Shown here in pieces: positions 18,572-28,500 of a DNA stretch of 64,000 nt (position 1 is the first letter of the stretch; each line of letters begins with the position of its first letter). The notes beneath the pieces are model-generated. The model worked only from the letters and a program-made list of their open reading frames with translations. It was not told where the DNA came from and did no database searches. The stretch is taken from the NCBI GenBank assembly GCA_045595285.1, contig JAZOAC010000135.1:26546-90545 (forward strand). The letters run 5' to 3'. The translations under genes were made by a program, and so were the position numbers. This DNA comes from UBA1731 sp045595285. Lineage in GTDB: Bacteria > Verrucomicrobiota > Kiritimatiellia > RFP12 > UBA1067.

Positions 18572-19380
18572 ATCGTCATCTCCTTGAGAGTGCCCAAAAC
18601 ACGGGAAGACGGCAATTTCCCCACGATCACCGCATCTCCGTCCGTACGGATGAACGGGACAGAGTCGCATCCGGCCTTAACCACCTGCATGAAACGGTCC
18701 GCATTGCGCCTTACCGTCAGCGGCTTCAGATTGGAATACACGATGTCCCGCGGACAGTCCGCCAGAAAATCCTTCATTCCCCACGGATAATCGAACCATG
18801 CCCATGTCCGCGCCCCCGTCTCCTTCACCCAGTCGGAGGTCTTGGCAAGATAACGCATCCAGAGATCTCCTTGGCGCATCACCGCATACCCTCCTGACGG
18901 ATGTTGCGTTTGCCCCTCATCCGAGAATCCGATGTGAATGAACCGCGGAGAACCGAATATTCCATACGCGTCCTTCAAGAGGTCGCGGACAAGGGCGTCG
19001 TACGGCTTTGAACACACCATACGGTCGTAGACGCCAAGCCACGAATCCCGTGCAGTGCAGAAATCAAGGAGCGGAACGACTTCGATCCCGCCATCCTTCA
19101 ACCCTTTGACCAACGCCGAAGCCTTCTCCGGTGACATGGAACTCTTCGTTGCTATTTCGGGATGGGATGGATAAACGACGCCGTCCTGGACATCCACCAA
19201 AGCCACATTGAAACCGCCGGCGCAAAGCTTCGCTTTCAATGCCGATGCGGAAGCTCCGCCGAAAAAGGATTTTCCCGCAAGCAAAGCCGCCTTGAACGGT
19301 CGCTTATCCGAGGCAAATGACGGGAAAGTCAGACCGGCAACCACCGCGGAAGCTCCTGACATGAACTGTTTGCGTGTCAT
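18568..19380 (-). CDS. GH20-like family protein, paralogue C (short, key Asp replaced)
   Basis: 270 residues beginning MTRKQFMSGASAVV, a signal resembling a weakened Tat motif (R-K instead of R-R), with cleavage near FPSFAS. GAGGAG precedes this ATG; an upstream in-frame start would overlap the beta-helix gene. Family blocks VYPSHPEIATKSSMS, DGGIEVVPLLDFCTARD and YDRMVCS are recognisable but diverged. The catalytic-type motif reads IHIGFSDEG where the relatives have GFDEE, GMDEE or GLDEE, so Ser stands in the Asp place. It is about 60-90 residues shorter than its paralogues. It may be a non-catalytic partner or a decaying copy; it is expressed in the middle of the operon, coupled to paralogue B by an ATGA overlap. 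Confidence 0.65.
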   Translation of the reverse strand: MTRKQFMSGASAVVAGLTFPSFASDKRPFKAALLAGKSFFGGASASALKAKLCAGGFNVALVDVQDGVVYPSHPEIATKSSMSPEKASALVKGLKDGGIEVVPLLDFCTARDSWLGVYDRMVCSKPYDALVRDLLKDAYGIFGSPRFIHIGFSDEGQTQHPSGGYAVMRQGDLWMRYLAKTSDWVKETGARTWAWFDYPWGMKDFLADCPRDIVYSNLKPLTVRRNADRFMQVVKAGCDSVPFIRTDGDAVIVGKLPSSRVLGTLKEMTI

Positions 19381-19390
19381 TGGCAACTCC

Positions 19391-21718
19391 TCACCGTACG
19401 ATAACCCTGAAAGCGACCGGACGAAGATATCCGGCGGAATTCTGCGCAACCATCTTTCCGTTCACCCGAATGGCTCCAAGATGCGCGGAGGAAAGAGAGG
19501 CAGATTCACCAAACCTGATCGAACTGCGAGATGCAATGTCGGAAACGACAAAATTAACTGAACCATTCTCCGGCCAATCCGTCGCAGGAGGCTTGATTGT
19601 GACGGAAGATCCTTCACCGAGTGTAATTGTCGATGCAACACCGGGAATCACCTCGCCCATCGTCAATGCGATTCCGTCCGCAATCTCAAGATTGCCGCCT
19701 GACAGCTTGAAATCCGTCGATTCGCTTGCCGATTTTGGATGGGCGAACCGCCATGTCCCGTCTGCAATCACGGTGGGCTGATACGGGGTGTACGCCGCCT
19801 CCATGCTGACGGTTCCGGGACCTTCCTTGCGGATGTAAGCGGATTTGTAGGCTTCAAAATCAGCATCGCCGACAGGATAGAAAAGCCGTATCGGATTCGT
19901 AATCCTGAAATCAGCCTCCGCGTTGCCGGTCACGTCCTCGACCTCCATCACGATCGCGCTTGGATCTGCATCCTTCGCCGGAAACAGAGACATTCCGGTC
20001 GCACACACCGATGGAGCGGTGCCTGTAACATACCATCTGGGGTTCATGCCGTATCCGACACGCGGCGCCGCACCTAAAAGCTTCGCGCCATTCTCGAAAT
20101 GCATATAGTTGAGATACAATCCGGCATCATCGTAATTCTCCTTGACGGACGTTCTCCCGCTCCAGTATCCGACCACAAACGTACCTCCGTTCAGGCATAC
20201 GCCGTATGTCGATGCCGCCGGAATGCACATTGACGCTCCCTGATACAGGAATCCGCCGTTCTCCACGACAAGTCGCCCCGTCTCCAATGAACCTGAAAGC
20301 ACGGCATGACCACCACGCCCTACGACAAGCTGGCCTGACGACGGAATGCTTCCGGCGGAGAACTGCACCATCATAGGGGACTTGTCGCCACCGCTGACAC
20401 GAACGACCGATCCCGTAGACATGGAGCTGCGTCCTTCAACCACGGCAACATGCGTCAACGCACCTTCCGCGAAGAACAGCTTGAGACTGTGAAGCCCTAC
20501 TTGTCCCCTATCGGTATAGGAACCGTCTTCATTCCTTTGTTCCGGTATTGTCATCCCCTGACACTCGGAGGACATCTTCTCAAAATCAATGTCGCCATAT
20601 TGATAGGAACTTTCAGAAAAACCGTTCGCCCAAGGGGAATTGAACGAATAGGACGCTATGCAGGCCTGTATGTCACGCCCCATCTGACGCAATCTGAGCA
20701 GACACCCCGTCTGGTAGCTGGAACTTACTTTGTTGTATATCTGCAAAGCGGCATAGGCACCGTTGTTCCGCCAATGGCTATATGCGGCGGGATCTTTATC
20801 GCCGCCTGTTCTGCTGCCGCACAGAATGGCGGTAACATTGGTCAAAGAGGACAGCAATCGGTCCTTGGAAACGGTTTTCCATTTATCATTGAGAAAGACA
20901 TCTTTGCCGCACTCAACATCCAACGCCGAATCCGTACGCATCTGTGAAGCCTCGTAGACAATGTCCCCGTCGCCAGACACCGCGCCGGAATACGTCTTCT
21001 CCTGAGGATTGCGTATGGTCATGACGCCGTCCACACGAAGGTTCCCGGAATATGTCCCCGGAGACTGTACGATTGCGGAAGCGCCCGTCGCAATGTATTC
21101 CGTATCGGAAGGGACTTCAATATCGCCTTCTATCGGAGAGGCCGTCTCTGTCGTTTCAGAAAGCCCTCCCAAACGGCGCAAAGCGATGAAGTCAACGCCG
21201 TATCCCTTTTCAAAGCCACCGCCTGCATCCTCAAGATCGTATCCGGCGCTGCCTTTCACAACTGTCTTGCCGTCGAAAAGCGATTCCATGTCCCTGCCGT
21301 ACAGATGCGTGCCGGCCGCCACATAAACGCCGGACAGCCAGGCGTAGACATCGGCATCGCGCTGTTCAAGAATGACATCGAACTGATATGTCGTGTATTT
21401 ACCGTCATATTTTCTGGCCGCCTGAAGAATGGTTTTCACCCTCTTCTTCCCGTCGGACTCATACCTTCTTTCTGCGATGGGCATAAAATCGAACCGTCCG
21501 GCACCGTGCAGATAAATGTAATTACCCTTATATTTACTGTAAGATGCGTTTGCCGCAGCCCTTACGGCATAGTCGTCGACAGAAATGTTTTCAAACACCT
21601 TGCGGGCATTTGTCTTGGAGTTGTTTATCATCAATCCCCTATATGTCAAGGTGTACGGGGCTCCTCCCCGCAGGAAAAGCGGGACACTTGCGGCAATCAA
21701 CAGCAACATAATTCGCAT
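19391..21718 (-). CDS. Large secreted beta-helix protein B (autotransporter-repeat type)
   Basis: 775 residues with a standard signal peptide (MRIMLLLIAASVPLFLRGG) and an AGGAG site before the ATG. The body is rich in Gly, Ser and Thr with repeated short strands (for example GPGTVSMEAAYTPYQP and GGNLEIADGIALTMGE), as in autotransporter-associated beta-strand repeat proteins. It is a paralogue of the proteins at 11286-13956 and 52655-55027: shared layout and a C terminus FRVIVR that matches their F-x-[IV]-x-[IV]-R ending. No translocating barrel is visible, so export beyond the periplasm would need another route. It may be a surface glycan-binding or scaffold protein for the operon, but this is speculation. 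The gaps are 10 and 18 bases. Confidence 0.72.
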   Translation of the reverse strand: MRIMLLLIAASVPLFLRGGAPYTLTYRGLMINNSKTNARKVFENISVDDYAVRAAANASYSKYKGNYIYLHGAGRFDFMPIAERRYESDGKKRVKTILQAARKYDGKYTTYQFDVILEQRDADVYAWLSGVYVAAGTHLYGRDMESLFDGKTVVKGSAGYDLEDAGGGFEKGYGVDFIALRRLGGLSETTETASPIEGDIEVPSDTEYIATGASAIVQSPGTYSGNLRVDGVMTIRNPQEKTYSGAVSGDGDIVYEASQMRTDSALDVECGKDVFLNDKWKTVSKDRLLSSLTNVTAILCGSRTGGDKDPAAYSHWRNNGAYAALQIYNKVSSSYQTGCLLRLRQMGRDIQACIASYSFNSPWANGFSESSYQYGDIDFEKMSSECQGMTIPEQRNEDGSYTDRGQVGLHSLKLFFAEGALTHVAVVEGRSSMSTGSVVRVSGGDKSPMMVQFSAGSIPSSGQLVVGRGGHAVLSGSLETGRLVVENGGFLYQGASMCIPAASTYGVCLNGGTFVVGYWSGRTSVKENYDDAGLYLNYMHFENGAKLLGAAPRVGYGMNPRWYVTGTAPSVCATGMSLFPAKDADPSAIVMEVEDVTGNAEADFRITNPIRLFYPVGDADFEAYKSAYIRKEGPGTVSMEAAYTPYQPTVIADGTWRFAHPKSASESTDFKLSGGNLEIADGIALTMGEVIPGVASTITLGEGSSVTIKPPATDWPENGSVNFVVSDIASRSSIRFGESASLSSAHLGAIRVNGKMVAQNSAGYLRPVAFRVIVR

Positions 21719-21736
21719 GGCGTTTACTCCTTTGTT

Positions 21737-22828
21737 TCAGATTTTAAGATCCGTTTTTGCAGGCTGTGCATCCATTGCATCCGCAATCTGGTCTATGGCG
21801 CTCTGCCAGTAGTATTGAAGATCGGGCTTGATTTCGCCCCACGGTGCGATCATCATTCCCATGAGCTTTTCATCGGCGAAGTGGGATCTGGCGTACTTCC
21901 ACATCCATTCCGCCGCCTTCGGGTCCTGCGGATAATCCTTTCCTGTCGGCCACGGCTTGGGCATCTCGCCCTTCCATACCCAGTTGCTGGTGAGGGCGAG
22001 GACTTCGAAACCGGCCTCATTCAGCTTTTCCATGGTCTCGAAGGTCTTCACCTTGCGCACCAGATGTTCCGTCGGACGCTGAGGATTGCATTTAAGCCGT
22101 CTTTCGATATCGGCGCGAATCGCGTCCACATCATGTCCGTGTCCATAAAGCCCGATGTTCTGAACCACCGATTTCGGCATGCGCGAATAGAAATACTCCG
22201 GATATGTGCCGGCGACATAACTGGAGAATACAACGGCCCGCGTCCGGTGCTTTTCGAGACAGTCGAGATAGTGGAAGAAATCCCTCCACCACAGCTCCGC
22301 CCGGCGTATGATGACGAGAGGAAACTTCTTCTGCATCTCAAGATTCTCCTCATCCAATCCGAGGTGCATGAACCTAGGATTTCCGAACACCTCGCAGACG
22401 TCGTCGATAATCTCCTTCACCGCCTTGCGGTATATGTCGGTGGAGACCATGCGCCCGTATTCCTTGAGCCATCCGTCATGGCACGTGGAGAAATTGAGCT
22501 TCGGAACCGCCTCAATCCCCATGGACTTGAGTCTCCTGACCTCGGCGGCAAGCTTTTCCGCGCTCCAGCTTCCTTTGACCGCGAGTTCGGGATGGCTCGG
22601 ATAGACAAGCCCTTCACCCACATCGATGACTGCCATGTTGAGGCGCCGTTCCCGCATCCGTTCCGTAAGGGCATGCCATACATTCCCGTCGGTCCGAAGA
22701 TGTCCGCATGTGTATGTGAGTCCTTTTTCCCTTTTCTCGCCGGGAGCAAGATACTCCCCCCACATGTTCTGTCCGAGATGAAGAAGTATCGCCCTGATCT
22801 TTTCCTTATGTGAAGCGCAGTCTGCCAT
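21737..22828 (-). CDS. GH20-like family protein, paralogue D (no signal peptide)
   Basis: 363 residues starting MADCASHKEK. GGAAGGGA lies about 9 bases upstream of this ATG; a TTG 30 bases further up is less likely. Family blocks are HLGQNMWGEY, VYPSHPELAVKGSWSAEK, RLKSMGIEAVPKLNFSTCHD, KEYGRMVST and MHLGLDEE with the Asp-Glu pair near the middle. It lacks an export signal and so should be cytoplasmic. It is the largest paralogue, with an extra stretch around HGHDVDAIRADIERRLK. An H-x-G-x-D-E motif in a TIM-barrel-like frame suggests a distant GH20 relative; the substrate is unknown. It lies between the tannase-like gene (26-base gap) and beta-helix protein B. Confidence 0.7.
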   Translation of the reverse strand: MADCASHKEKIRAILLHLGQNMWGEYLAPGEKREKGLTYTCGHLRTDGNVWHALTERMRERRLNMAVIDVGEGLVYPSHPELAVKGSWSAEKLAAEVRRLKSMGIEAVPKLNFSTCHDGWLKEYGRMVSTDIYRKAVKEIIDDVCEVFGNPRFMHLGLDEENLEMQKKFPLVIIRRAELWWRDFFHYLDCLEKHRTRAVVFSSYVAGTYPEYFYSRMPKSVVQNIGLYGHGHDVDAIRADIERRLKCNPQRPTEHLVRKVKTFETMEKLNEAGFEVLALTSNWVWKGEMPKPWPTGKDYPQDPKAAEWMWKYARSHFADEKLMGMMIAPWGEIKPDLQYYWQSAIDQIADAMDAQPAKTDLKI

Positions 22829-22854
22829 AATTCGCGTTCCCTTCCGTTCTTCAG

Positions 22855-24444
22855 TCAATAGAGACCGTCCGTTTTCGTTTCAAGGCAACGCCCGTCGATT
22901 CTCGCCGCGCCTCGCGGCGTCTCTTTGCGCACCCATCCGCCATTTGCGTCATGGACAAACAATCCGGGATAGGCGGCGACGGGCAGAGTCATCCTGCGCG
23001 AGGTCCAATTGCAGACGAGACGCTCCGGAGCGACGCCGCGTTCACACCAGTCCGTCAGCATCCGCCGCACCTGCGCACCGCCCGGAGACGCCGTCATCAC
23101 CCTCCCCTTTCCTCCGCCGTGCGCGCAGCCGGGGATGCAGAATAAACGGAAATATCCAAGCGTCTTTTCAATTCCGCCGTCCTTCTCGCAGACACGCTCG
23201 TAATAATCGATGATCGGATTCGGCGGAATCGTCTGATCCTCCCATCCGGCGGTCATTATGATCTTGCCGCCGCGCCGGCGGAATGCGGAAAGGTCGGGCG
23301 AACAGGCGTTGAACCGCGGCCCGTATTCCTTCAGATAGCCGTCGATCACATTCCATCCGATCTTCTTCCAGTCACGGTATCCGATCCCTTTCGACATGAG
23401 GTAGCTGCGAAGATTCACAATCCCCATCCATGTCATATTCTTGCCCAGATACGAACCAGGGGCGAAACCGTTGAAACAGCATCTGCCGTCATGGACGAGA
23501 GGAATGTACAATCTCCTGAGGCGGGCAAGTTTATCCCCGTCCTTGATCGAAGGACAACGCTCTGCCGCCAATGCAAGAAAACCGTCAATGTCGGTTTCCG
23601 ACAGACGTCCATCGGAAATGGTGTGCCCGGCGAAAGGCTCCGGCTCCTTCGACCTGCGGTAATCGACGGCCGCATCCGCCACCACACGCATTTCGTTCGT
23701 GGTGAACAGCAGTTTTCCGTCATCGCCGTGCGTCTGCCGCCAGAGATGCCATACCGCCATCTCGTTCACGGCGGCGTTGTTGTCCGGCAGAATCGAAATT
23801 ATTCCGTCGTAGTCCTCCGGGAAACGGATCGCCTCGCTCATCGCCTGGCGGCCGCCTGTGGAACCACCGCAGAAATACGCCTTGTCGCAGGGACGGCCGT
23901 AGAACGCCTTGACGATCTTCCTGCCGTAAACCGTCATCAGATGGGTGGCGCGCCATTCGAAATCACGCCTGACGCTCTCCGGCCATATTTTGGAATTGGT
24001 CTTTCCGCAATCGGTGATCTTCCAGGTTCCGAGATCGGTAGCAACCCCCGCCGTGCCCGCGGCGGTGTATGCAGTGAGCGACGGCAACACTCCGCCGTGT
24101 CCACTATTGCCCTGCCCCCACATACGTCCATCCCACAATTTCGGCGGCGGCAGTTCAGCACGACAACGGATATCACTTCCTTCTTCCGGTTTAAGCACAA
24201 AATCGACGCGAACGAAAAAGCCCTTCTTCGCATTCGCCTTTTCCTCCTCCTGAATCGCCGCCCACATCGCAAGCGGATTTGGAGTTTTCTTAGAACCGCG
24301 CTCAATGAGCACAGCATTCGTCACAAAGCATATAGCATCCGAAACCCCTTTGACGCGTTTAAAACGCACTTCAAGGTCATCCCCGAACCCACTCAGGGCA
24401 AGAATGGTCATGAAGAATCCTGTAAATGCAATCCTTGCTTTCAT
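22855..24444 (-). CDS. Secreted tannase/feruloyl esterase-family hydrolase
   Basis: 529 residues with a signal peptide (MKARIAFTGFFMTILALSGFG). The alpha/beta-hydrolase core carries FCGGSTGGRQAMSEAIRFPEDYDGI with the nucleophile Ser195, later GWEDQTIPPNP with the likely acid Asp, and CAHGGGKGR with the likely catalytic His. Family members cleave gallate, ferulate or similar aromatic esters from plant polymers. The family usually has Cys directly before the Ser and directly after the His (the CS-D-HC disulfide); here these places hold Gly, with Cys residues shifted by two or three, so this is a divergent member. It is the first gene of the long operon. A TACACT box 7 bases before the ATG suggests a leaderless start. 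Confidence 0.82.
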   Translation of the reverse strand: MKARIAFTGFFMTILALSGFGDDLEVRFKRVKGVSDAICFVTNAVLIERGSKKTPNPLAMWAAIQEEEKANAKKGFFVRVDFVLKPEEGSDIRCRAELPPPKLWDGRMWGQGNSGHGGVLPSLTAYTAAGTAGVATDLGTWKITDCGKTNSKIWPESVRRDFEWRATHLMTVYGRKIVKAFYGRPCDKAYFCGGSTGGRQAMSEAIRFPEDYDGIISILPDNNAAVNEMAVWHLWRQTHGDDGKLLFTTNEMRVVADAAVDYRRSKEPEPFAGHTISDGRLSETDIDGFLALAAERCPSIKDGDKLARLRRLYIPLVHDGRCCFNGFAPGSYLGKNMTWMGIVNLRSYLMSKGIGYRDWKKIGWNVIDGYLKEYGPRFNACSPDLSAFRRRGGKIIMTAGWEDQTIPPNPIIDYYERVCEKDGGIEKTLGYFRLFCIPGCAHGGGKGRVMTASPGGAQVRRMLTDWCERGVAPERLVCNWTSRRMTLPVAAYPGLFVHDANGGWVRKETPRGAARIDGRCLETKTDGLY

Positions 24445-24451
24445 GCTCGCA

Positions 24452-24457
24452 AGTGTA
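24452..24457 (-). promoter_or_regulatory. Probable -10 box (TACACT) at the head of the sugar operon
   Basis: Minus strand TTTTGATACACTTGCGAGC runs straight into the ATG of the tannase-like gene. The 7-base distance is the same as for the rhamnosidase and lpxB promoters. The 127-base stretch up to the AraC gene is AT-rich and would hold any operator; no clear direct repeat was recognised. Confidence 0.4.
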
Positions 24458-24613
24458 TCAAAACCGCACACGAACAATGTACGCAAAATAAAATATAAAT
24501 TACACGTACAAATTTATGCTAGGCAAATACAGATCGCACTCTTGCCAGAACCTTGTCCGCCATCCCGATGCCAAAGCGTTCTCCGATAACCGTTGTGGAG
24601 AACTGGCACATGA

Positions 24614-25522
24614 CTATTTGCGGCACATGCTAGGAGATATGCCGGTGATGCGCTTGAATACTGTCGCGAAATGTTGCGGCGACGGGAAACGGTAGCGGCT
24701 TGCTATTGCGGCTACGCTCAATTTCGGATTGGCGAGATCGGCACGCGCACGCTTTACCCGCACATCAAGAAGATATGCATGAGGCGTAAGACCTGTCGCG
24801 CGCTTGAACGCATCAATAAATGCAACCGTCGACAACGCTGCCTCTACCGCCATGTCCTCAACCGAAAAATCGGCCTCAGGAGTTTTCTCCATTCGTGCAA
24901 CAATCGTCTTCACCTTGGAATTCGGCCTTCCAAGAGGCGATGGCGGCAGTTTCGGCAGCTCAATCAAAGCAAGCAGAAGCTCCAATGCCGCGGACTTCAT
25001 CGCCAGCCTTCGCATCAGCGTACCGCGTTCTTCCTGATCGTACAGCCTGAACAACCGTTCGAAAGCGACGCGAACCCGCTGCGAAGAAGGACAGATCATA
25101 TACGGAAATGCAAGCAATCCCCGTGATATCAGAGAACTTTCACTTGGTGTCAAACCAAGAATCGACGAGCCTTTTTTCGGCATCTTGAAAAGCAGCCTGT
25201 AAAGACGCATCCCCTTGGGATTGTTGCATCTCCGATGCGGCTCACCCGGTTTGGACACAAACAACTGCCCCGGAAGTATCTGACATTCGCCATTCGCGGT
25301 GTCATATCGTATGTTCCCTTTAAGGCAGAGACTTATTTCCACATGTTCAGGGTGAATATGCAGATCCACACCATTCCGCAACGACCTGAAACTGCTGCTG
25401 GCAAGCACGGGAATGCAATCGCATCCGTCGGGACGCAAATCGATTATGCGCCAATCATCGCCATCATCATACCTGATTGGCTCGATGCTTATGCCGTCTT
25501 TTTTATTTGGAAGACGGCTCAC
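24614..25522 (-). CDS. AraC-family transcriptional regulator
   Basis: About 302 residues. An N-terminal cupin-like sensor (HIHPEHVEISLCLKGNIRYDTANG, then LPGQLFVSKPGEPHR) is followed by two C-terminal helix-turn-helix units: VEDMAVEAALSTVAFIDAFKRATG and VAAIASRYRFPSPQHFATVFKRITG. It should bind a sugar-like effector and activate nearby genes. The frame is open far into the beta-galactosidase gene; the most sensible start is GTG at 25522 (MSRLPNKKDG), which overlaps the lacZ-like stop by 20 bases. It lies directly upstream of the 21-kb sugar operon and directly downstream of the beta-galactosidase, so either or both may be its targets. Start choice is uncertain because no ribosome binding site is obvious. 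Confidence 0.85.
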   Translation of the reverse strand: MSRLPNKKDGISIEPIRYDDGDDWRIIDLRPDGCDCIPVLASSSFRSLRNGVDLHIHPEHVEISLCLKGNIRYDTANGECQILPGQLFVSKPGEPHRRCNNPKGMRLYRLLFKMPKKGSSILGLTPSESSLISRGLLAFPYMICPSSQRVRVAFERLFRLYDQEERGTLMRRLAMKSAALELLLALIELPKLPPSPLGRPNSKVKTIVARMEKTPEADFSVEDMAVEAALSTVAFIDAFKRATGLTPHAYLLDVRVKRARADLANPKLSVAAIASRYRFPSPQHFATVFKRITGISPSMCRK

Positions 25523-28500
25523 CGGAATACGGCTCCATGCGCAAGGTCCATTCCTCCCTGGATGCCGGAAGCATATATTTGCCCATTGGCTTTGGACCGC
25601 ACGATGCGCCGCCAAGGCCAAGCTGGCGGATGTCGAGATTGAGGCACACCTCATCACGCTTGACCAATGGCGCATTGATCCTCTGCTGGTCTCTACGATG
25701 ACGTGCGAACTCAAGATCCTCAACTCCATAATGGAGCGCCTGCATGAACATCGGAACCGAACCGGAGAACTTCACGCCCTTGCCGTCCGAACCGATGAAT
25801 GCCGCCCAGCGGACGTCGCTGCGGTAGCCGTTATCCTGAGGACGCACATACGCTTCATACTGCTCCGTGACCGTGGAATCGTACACGCCGAAGAACGATG
25901 CCGTCTTGCGGTCGATGTAGTTCTCGCGAGGTCCGCGGCCATAGTAGCGCATCTTCTCGAGATCCTTGTCGAGCTTGAAGGAGAGCCCGAGACGCGGCAA
26001 CGACTCCGGCATCGTACCGAACGGCTCCACAGTGTTTTTGACGGATACGTCTCCATCGGCAGCGAACGTCCAGACGGTTTTGTGCCTGAATCCTGCGGAC
26101 TTCGCTCCGAACACGCTAACGTCGAAGCTTATGCTGTCCTTGCCGATCTTGACGGGACGCGCATGGTAGCGAAGCTGGGTAAGGCCGGTCAGGTAGAAGT
26201 TGCCCTTGTCCTCAACGCGACGTCCGCGCAGCCAGATGTCGTTATCGGTGAATGCGCGCATGCATGTAAGCTGAGGGCCGGCCACAACACCAGACACCGG
26301 ATCCTTGAGAATCGTCTTTCCGTTCATCACAAGCTCGCAGAGCGTACCGGACTTGCGGCAGAACACGGCCTTCGTACCGCCAACCGAGGCGGTAACGGTC
26401 CTATCATCCTGAGTGAACTCCGGCGCAACGGCCTTGACCGCCATGCACTTTGCATCCTCGGGAATGAACGCAATCTGGTTGCGGGAAACCTTCCAGCCCT
26501 TCTTCGCCCAGATCGTGTCGGTCTTGAGAGAGAAGTCGACATTCACAAAGTACTCATGCCCGGCCTTTCTCTCGAACTCAGGAAGCTCGAGGCGGCATTT
26601 GGACAGCGGCGCCAGGTGTGGAACCGCGAACGTTCCGCTCTTTACGATTTTGCCGTCCTCGACAAGCTCCCAGGTGCCGTCAAACTCATCGGCATAGGTG
26701 AAGCCGAAGCGGTTCTCAAGGGTGAAGTCGCTGGACACTACGAGGTTCCTGTGCACATGACCGACCTCGACCAGCTTGGCCGTCACATTGCGGAAGGGAT
26801 CGACGACGCCATTGTTGTTGAACGGACCGTCGTTGGGCTGTTCATCCCAATCGCCGCCGTACGCAAGGAAGCGCTCGCGCTTGCCGTCCGCGCCAACCCT
26901 GTCGGTGTATTTCCAGACTGCCTGGTCGACCCAGTCCCAGATGCAGCCTCCGGTGAGGGAATCGTATTTGTAGAACACATCCCAGTATTCCTGGAAGTTA
27001 CCGATGGAGTTGCCCATGGCATGGGCGTACTCGCACATCCAGAACGGTTTCCCTGAGGTCTGCCAATTCTCCTTCGGCCATCCGTCCTCACGCTTGGAGT
27101 CTCTAGGCAGGTCTCCGTGCTTGCCGCGCCACTCGCACCATTCAACGCTGGGATACATGCGGCTGTCAACATCAGCATCGGGATTCCCGCGCTCCCAATG
27201 GACTGGACGTGACGGATCGAGCTTCTTGACCTCTGCGATTGCGGTCTTGAAACACACGCCATGCCCCGTCTCATTGCCCATCGACCAGAGAGAGATCGAA
27301 GCGTGGTTGCGGTAGAACACCACATGACGCAGGTTGCGCTCGAGAATGGAATGCGTCCATTCGGGGAAGCGACCAAGCCCATTTTCATTGTATCCGGCCT
27401 CATGTCCTTCGACGTTCGCCTCTGCGCAGACATAGATGCCGTACCTGTCGCAGAGATCATACCACAGGTGATGATCCGGATAGTGGGCGGTACGGACGGT
27501 GTTGATGTTGTATTTCTTGAAAAGAAGGATATCAGCCATCATGTCATCCATCGAGACGGTACGCCCGTTGTCGGGGTTGGTCTCATGGCGATTGACACCC
27601 TTGAACTTGATCTTGCGTCCGTTTACGAGAATCGTGTTCCCTGAGACCTTGACCTCCTTGAAGCCGATCTTGCGCGTACGGATGTCAGAACCCTTCCTGA
27701 CAATGAGAGTGTAAAGGTTGGGCTTTTCGGCGCTCCAGAGCTTCACGTCGCAAATCTCGACCGCGCCCCTGGAGCCCGATGCGATCTCTCGTCTGGCGGC
27801 ATCGTACAGCTTCCACTCGACACCCTCGCAGCCGAGCACTTCCATGGTGGCATCGTGGTAGTCGTTCTTGAGAGATGTCTTGACCTCAAAATCCCAGATG
27901 CCGTCCTTCGGCATGGACCAGATGGAGACATCACGGAAGATACCGGAGAAACGGTACATGTCCTGATCCTCGAGATAGCTGCCGTCGCACCAGCGGTAGA
28001 CCTCGACGGCAAGAAGGTTTTCACCATCCTTGAGAAACTTCGTGATGTTGAACTCAGACGGAAGCTTGGAGTCCTCGGCATAGCCTACCTTCTCGCCGTT
28101 CACCCACACATAGTAGGCGGAATACACGCCATCGAAGCGAAGGAATACCTCGCGCCCCTTCCAATCCGTCGGCACGGTAAACGTACGGCGGTAGGACGAG
28201 ACCGGATTGTAGTCGCCCTTGCCCGACTGCCGGTCCTTGATGAACGGCCATTCCATCTTGTGCGGATAACGGACGTTCACATATCCCGGGGAGCCGAAAC
28301 CGCGCATCTCCACACAGCTCGGAACGTCAATGGTGAACCAGTCCGCATCGGAGTAGTCAACACGATAGAAATCCTTTATGCGCAGATCGGGATTGCCGGC
28401 CCAGGATATCTTCCATGTGCCGTTGAGCGACTTGCGGTACGGGGATTCAGGCTCAATGGCATCCGTGAATGCGGCATCCTCGGATGCAAGCGGCATCGTG

